Shown here piece after piece: positions 6,095-8,510 of a stretch of DNA of 8,510 bases. Numbering within the stretch: position 1 is the first letter of the stretch; each line of letters begins with the position of its first letter. Source of the DNA: Cytophagales bacterium (GTDB lineage: Bacteria > Bacteroidota > Bacteroidia > Cytophagales > Spirosomataceae); the NCBI GenBank assembly GCA_013205605.1, contig JABMMK010000175.1:1-8510 (forward strand), read 5' to 3'. The notes under the pieces were generated by a model. That model saw only the letters and a list, made by a program, of their open reading frames with translations. It did no database searches and was not told the DNA's origin. The translations under genes and the position numbers were made by a program.

Positions 6095-7438
6095 ATGTTT
6101 AAGAAAATATTAATTGCGAATCGTGGGGAGATTGCCCTTCGGATCATTCGGACTTGTCGGGAAATGGGCATCCAAACGGTGGCTGTTTTTTCAACGGCAG
6201 ACCGAGACAGTTTACATGTCCGTTTTGCAGATGAGGCCGTGTGTATCGGCCCACCTCCTAGCCGACAGTCATATTTAAGTATTCCCGCCATCATATCTGC
6301 CGCCGAAGTTACCGGAGCAGATGCGATACACCCAGGATATGGTTTTTTATCTGAAAATGCCGAGTTTTCAAGAATTTGTTCTGAACATGGAATCAAATTC
6401 ATAGGTGCTTCAGCCGAAATGATCAACTCCATGGGAGACAAGGCAACGGCCAAAGACACCATGAAAAAAGCAGGAGTTCCTGTGATTCCAGGTTCTGATG
6501 GTTTGTTAGATACCGTAGAGGAAGCCATAGAATTAGCCAAAACCATTGTATACCCGGTCATCATCAAGGCAACTGCTGGGGGTGGAGGACGTGGGATGCG
6601 AATCATTCGGGAAGAATCTGAATTCCGAAAGTTATGGGATGATGCAAAAATGGAGGCTGCCGCCTCTTTTGGCAATGATGCAATGTACATGGAAAAGTTT
6701 ATCGAGGAACCGAGACACATCGAAATCCAAGTGGTTGGCGATAAATTTGGCAAAGTATGCCACCTCTCAGAACGCGATTGTTCCATTCAAAGACGCCACC
6801 AAAAGTTATGTGAAGAAACTCCATCGCCTGCATTGACGGATGAACTTCGTAAAAAAATGGGGGATGCGGCTATTGCCGGTGCCACAGCGATCGGCTATGA
6901 AGGCGCAGGAACCATCGAATTTTTAGTGGATAAAAATGGAGATTTCTATTTCATGGAAATGAATACGCGAATCCAAGTGGAGCATCCGATTACGGAAGAA
7001 GTAACTGATTTTGACCTAATTAAAGAACAAATTAAAGTAGCCGCAGGTATCCCTATTTCAGGTCAAAATTATTTCCCGAAATTATTTGCCCTTGAATGTA
7101 GAATAAATGCGGAAGATCCGGGCAATGGATTTAGGCCTTCGCCAGGTAAGATTACCAATTTACATTTGCCGGGTGGACATGGCGTTAGAATCGATTCACA
7201 TGTATATTCAGGCTATACAATTCCTCCTAATTATGATTCGATGATTGCAAAAGTAATTGTCAGTGGCCAAAGCAGAGAAGAAGTTTTACTTCGCATGAAA
7301 AGAGCCTTGCAGGAATTTGTCATTGAAGGAATTAAAACAACGATACCTTTTCATATTAGGTTGATGGATGATCCTGGATTCAAATCTGGCAAATTTACAA
7401 CGGCTTTTATGGATACTTTTGATATGACAGGATTATAA
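6095..7438 (+). CDS. accC: Biotin carboxylase, AccC subunit of acetyl-CoA carboxylase
   Basis: AccC uses ATP and bicarbonate to carboxylate the biotin on AccB. Its 447 residues match the stand-alone enzyme (about 449), so this is not an acyl-CoA or pyruvate carboxylase fusion. Domains run as follows: N-terminal biotin carboxylase domain (1-114) with IANRGEIALRIIR and HPGYGFLSENAEF; ATP-grasp domain (115-310) with K116, K158 and the glycine-rich GGGGRGM (162-168); and C-terminal domain (from about 330) with ECRINAEDP. Catalytic and substrate residues are present: RRHQK (233-237), E288, N290, R292, Q294 and E296, and R338. Start ATG 6095 lies 3 bp after accB, the expected arrangement for equimolar subunits. 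A terminator follows, so accC closes the operon. A long open frame on the opposite strand is a shadow. Confidence 0.97.
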   Translation: MFKKILIANRGEIALRIIRTCREMGIQTVAVFSTADRDSLHVRFADEAVCIGPPPSRQSYLSIPAIISAAEVTGADAIHPGYGFLSENAEFSRICSEHGIKFIGASAEMINSMGDKATAKDTMKKAGVPVIPGSDGLLDTVEEAIELAKTIVYPVIIKATAGGGGRGMRIIREESEFRKLWDDAKMEAAASFGNDAMYMEKFIEEPRHIEIQVVGDKFGKVCHLSERDCSIQRRHQKLCEETPSPALTDELRKKMGDAAIAGATAIGYEGAGTIEFLVDKNGDFYFMEMNTRIQVEHPITEEVTDFDLIKEQIKVAAGIPISGQNYFPKLFALECRINAEDPGNGFRPSPGKITNLHLPGGHGVRIDSHVYSGYTIPPNYDSMIAKVIVSGQSREEVLLRMKRALQEFVIEGIKTTIPFHIRLMDDPGFKSGKFTTAFMDTFDMTGL

Positions 7439-7464
7439 ATCCAATCATTTTGAAATCACTATTT

Positions 7465-7493
7465 TAAAGGAGGCTAAGGTCTCCTTTATTCAT
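7465..7493 (+). terminator. Rho-independent terminator after accC
   Basis: AAAGGAGGC (7466-7474) pairs with GTCTCCTTT (7479-7487) around the tetraloop TAAG, with one G-U pair, and T7465-A7488 extends the stem to 10 bp. The 3' arm ends in TTT and is followed by ATTCATTTTT. It lies 27 bp past the accC stop and just ahead of the next promoter, as expected for the end of the yceD-accC transcript. Confidence 0.8.
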
Positions 7494-7537
7494 TTTTAGG
7501 CATAGGTTATATTTTTTATTAAAACATTTCAAAAGCA

Positions 7538-7569
7538 TTTGCATATCACATTTTGATTTTCTAAATTTG
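7538..7569 (+). promoter_or_regulatory. Bacteroidota-type promoter for rplM-rpsI
   Basis: The -33 element TTTG is at 7538-7541 and a perfect -7 element TAAATTTG at 7562-7569, with a 20-bp spacer. Transcription should begin near 7575, leaving a leader of about 110 nt before the rplM start, much longer than at yceD. This gives the ribosomal protein pair its own promoter, independent of the lipid operon. Confidence 0.75.
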
Positions 7570-7575
7570 CACTCC

Positions 7576-7685
7576 CATTTTTTCGATTGAATGCCCGTTT
7601 AGTTGTAAAATAGGTCATAATCAAATCTCTAGACATATTCCGTAGTCTGGTTGGAATTGATTCAAACAGTTAAATAATAATACAA
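7576..7685 (+). promoter_or_regulatory. Structured 5' leader of rplM (candidate autoregulatory element)
   Basis: Between the predicted transcription start and the GTG of rplM lies about 110 nt with no reading frame that I recognise. CTAGAC (7629-7634) pairs with GTCTGG (7645-7650), one G-U pair, across a 10-nt loop. The flanking AATCAA (7619-7624) and TTGATT (7657-7662) are exact complements that could form an outer helix with an internal loop. Ribosomal protein operons are often controlled by a leader that binds the encoded protein, so an L13 site is a fair inference. The pairing is by eye only and not proven. Confidence 0.4.
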
Positions 7686-8129
7686 GTGGATACTTTAAGT
7701 TACAAAACAATCTCCGCGAATAAGGCTACTGTAGAGAAAGCCTGGGTAGTGGTAGATGCTGAAAATCAAATATTAGGACGTTTGTGTTCTGAAATTGCGA
7801 AAATAATTCGCGGTAAGCACAAGCCTTCATTCACCCCACACGTAGATTGTGGCGATCAAGTGATCGTTATCAATGCGGAAAAGGTTCGTTTGACAGGAAA
7901 GAAAATGACCGACAAGGTTTACATCCGTCATACGGGTTATCCTGGGGGTCAACGTTTTTCTACGCCACGTGAAGTTTTGGTCAAAAATCCAAGAGGTGTA
8001 GTCGAAGCAGCTGTGAAAGGTATGTTACCAAAAAATCGTTTAGGTCGTGAATTATTCCACAACCTATTTGTATATGCGGGACCTGTTCATCCACATGCGG
8101 CTCAACAACCTAAAGAAATAAAGTTTTAA
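7686..8129 (+). CDS. rplM: 50S ribosomal protein L13 (uL13), GTG start
   Basis: L13 is an early-assembling large-subunit protein that binds 23S rRNA. The 147 residues include AWVVVDAENQILGRLCSEIAK (split near 19-39), GKHKPSFTPHVDCGDQVIV (43-61), VRLTGKKMTDKVYIRHTGYP (67-86) and MLPKNRLGRELFHNLFVYAG (113-132), all diagnostic of the family. Initiation is at GTG 7686: the N-terminus read from it, MDTLSYKTISANKATV, is the normal Bacteroidota extension, and no ATG is available nearby upstream. No Shine-Dalgarno sequence is seen; the stretch before the start is A/T-rich (TTAAATAATAATACAA). Arginine codons favour CGT, as expected for a highly expressed gene. It is followed by rpsI, the universal rplM-rpsI pairing. 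Confidence 0.97.
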   Translation: MDTLSYKTISANKATVEKAWVVVDAENQILGRLCSEIAKIIRGKHKPSFTPHVDCGDQVIVINAEKVRLTGKKMTDKVYIRHTGYPGGQRFSTPREVLVKNPRGVVEAAVKGMLPKNRLGRELFHNLFVYAGPVHPHAAQQPKEIKF

Positions 8130-8138
8130 CGGACAATA

Positions 8139-8156
8139 TGATCCAAATTAGGATCA
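8139..8156. other. Short inverted repeat in the rplM-rpsI gap
   Basis: TGATCC (8139-8144) and GGATCA (8151-8156) form a perfect 6-bp stem with the loop AAATTA inside the 39-bp intergenic space. No T-run follows, so it is not a terminator. It may tune the spacing or stability between the two ribosomal genes, or be chance. Confidence 0.35.
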
Positions 8157-8168
8157 ATCCTCAATCAA

Positions 8169-8510
8169 ATGGTAGAAACATTAAATAAAATTGGTAGAAG
8201 AAAGACAGCGATAGCTCGTATTTCGATGACTCCTGGTCAAGGCCAAATTAAAATCAATGGTCGTACATTGGCTCATTATTTCCCTTCTGAAATTCTTCAG
8301 ATTGTGGTTAATCAGCCATTCGCGCTAACAAATACGGCAGGTTCTTTTGATGTCACAGCCAGAATTGATGGTGGTGGAATTAAAGGACAAGCTGAAGCGT
8401 TACGTTTAGCTATTTCAAGAGCTCTTCAAACACAAGACTCTGAATTGCGTTCACCTTTGAAAAAAGAAGGTTTTTTAACACGTGATCCACGTATGGTGGA
8501 ACGTAAAAAA
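8169..8510 (+). CDS. rpsI: 30S ribosomal protein S9 (uS9), 3' end outside window
   Basis: From ATG 8169 the frame is open for 114 codons to the right edge; the family is about 128-130 residues, so only the last 14 or so are missing. The protein begins MVETLNKIGRRKTAIARI, the S9 N-terminus. It continues with GQIKINGRTLAHYFP, the glycine-rich ARIDGGGIKGQAEALRLAIS and LTRDPRMVERKK, which leads into the basic tail that reaches toward the P-site tRNA. The tail itself is not seen. It lies 39 bp downstream of rplM with no terminator between them, so the two are cotranscribed. No Shine-Dalgarno motif is visible. Confidence 0.96.
   Translation, partial: MVETLNKIGRRKTAIARISMTPGQGQIKINGRTLAHYFPSEILQIVVNQPFALTNTAGSFDVTARIDGGGIKGQAEALRLAISRALQTQDSELRSPLKKEGFLTRDPRMVERKK

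Noticed and set aside
5887..6786. A 299-codon open frame on the minus strand, opposite accB and accC.
   Set aside because: It lies wholly antisense to two well-conserved genes, shows no recognisable domain and has Ser/Pro/Ile-rich composition typical of a shadow frame. The plus-strand genes explain the sequence fully.
7489..7685. A small gene or tRNA in the accC-rplM gap.
   Set aside because: No convincing open frame, cloverleaf or tRNA T-loop sequence was seen; the gap is accounted for by a terminator, a promoter and an A/T-rich leader.

Overview
The window looks like chromosomal housekeeping DNA from a member of the Bacteroidota, probably of the Cytophagia type. Four observations support this: AT-rich sequence, three perfect matches to the Bacteroidota -7 promoter element TAnnTTTG (two with a correctly spaced -33 TTTG), a general lack of Shine-Dalgarno sequences, and Bacteroidota-style forms of L32, L13 and DUF177. 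The genus cannot be fixed from sequence reading alone. No mobile element, CRISPR array, tRNA or rRNA was seen. I found no convincing undescribed multi-gene system.

Layout. (1) Positions 1-2079, minus strand: a two-gene envelope unit. A PAP2-family membrane phosphatase is followed, through a 4-base ATGA overlap, by an ArnT/PMT-like polytopic glycosyltransferase. That second gene runs off the left edge of the window. (2) A 101-bp divergent intergenic region carries a textbook Bacteroidota promoter facing right. (3) Positions 2181-7438, plus strand: yceD(DUF177)-rpmF-plsX-fabH-efp-accB-accC. These genes are tightly packed, except for gaps of 119 bp (rpmF-plsX) and 36 bp (efp-accB), each holding a hairpin. 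The run ends at a rho-independent terminator at about 7465-7493. (4) Positions 7538-8510, plus strand: a promoter, a leader of roughly 110 nt with a predicted stem-loop, rplM (GTG start) and rpsI, which is cut by the right edge.

How the genes work together. The central cluster joins the start of membrane lipid synthesis to translation. AccB and AccC form the biotin carrier and biotin carboxylase half of acetyl-CoA carboxylase, which makes malonyl-CoA. FabH starts fatty acid elongation from that pool, and PlsX moves finished acyl chains from ACP to phosphate for phospholipid synthesis. YceD and L32 serve the large ribosomal subunit, and EF-P rescues ribosomes at polyproline. L13 and S9 form the next operon. 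The left-hand pair probably works on a lipid-linked sugar or on lipid A in the envelope.

The points most worth a second look are regulatory: the structured rplM leader, the repeats straddling the efp stop codon, the hairpin plus internal promoter before plsX, a rare AGGAGG before fabH, and the phosphatase-glycosyltransferase coupling.
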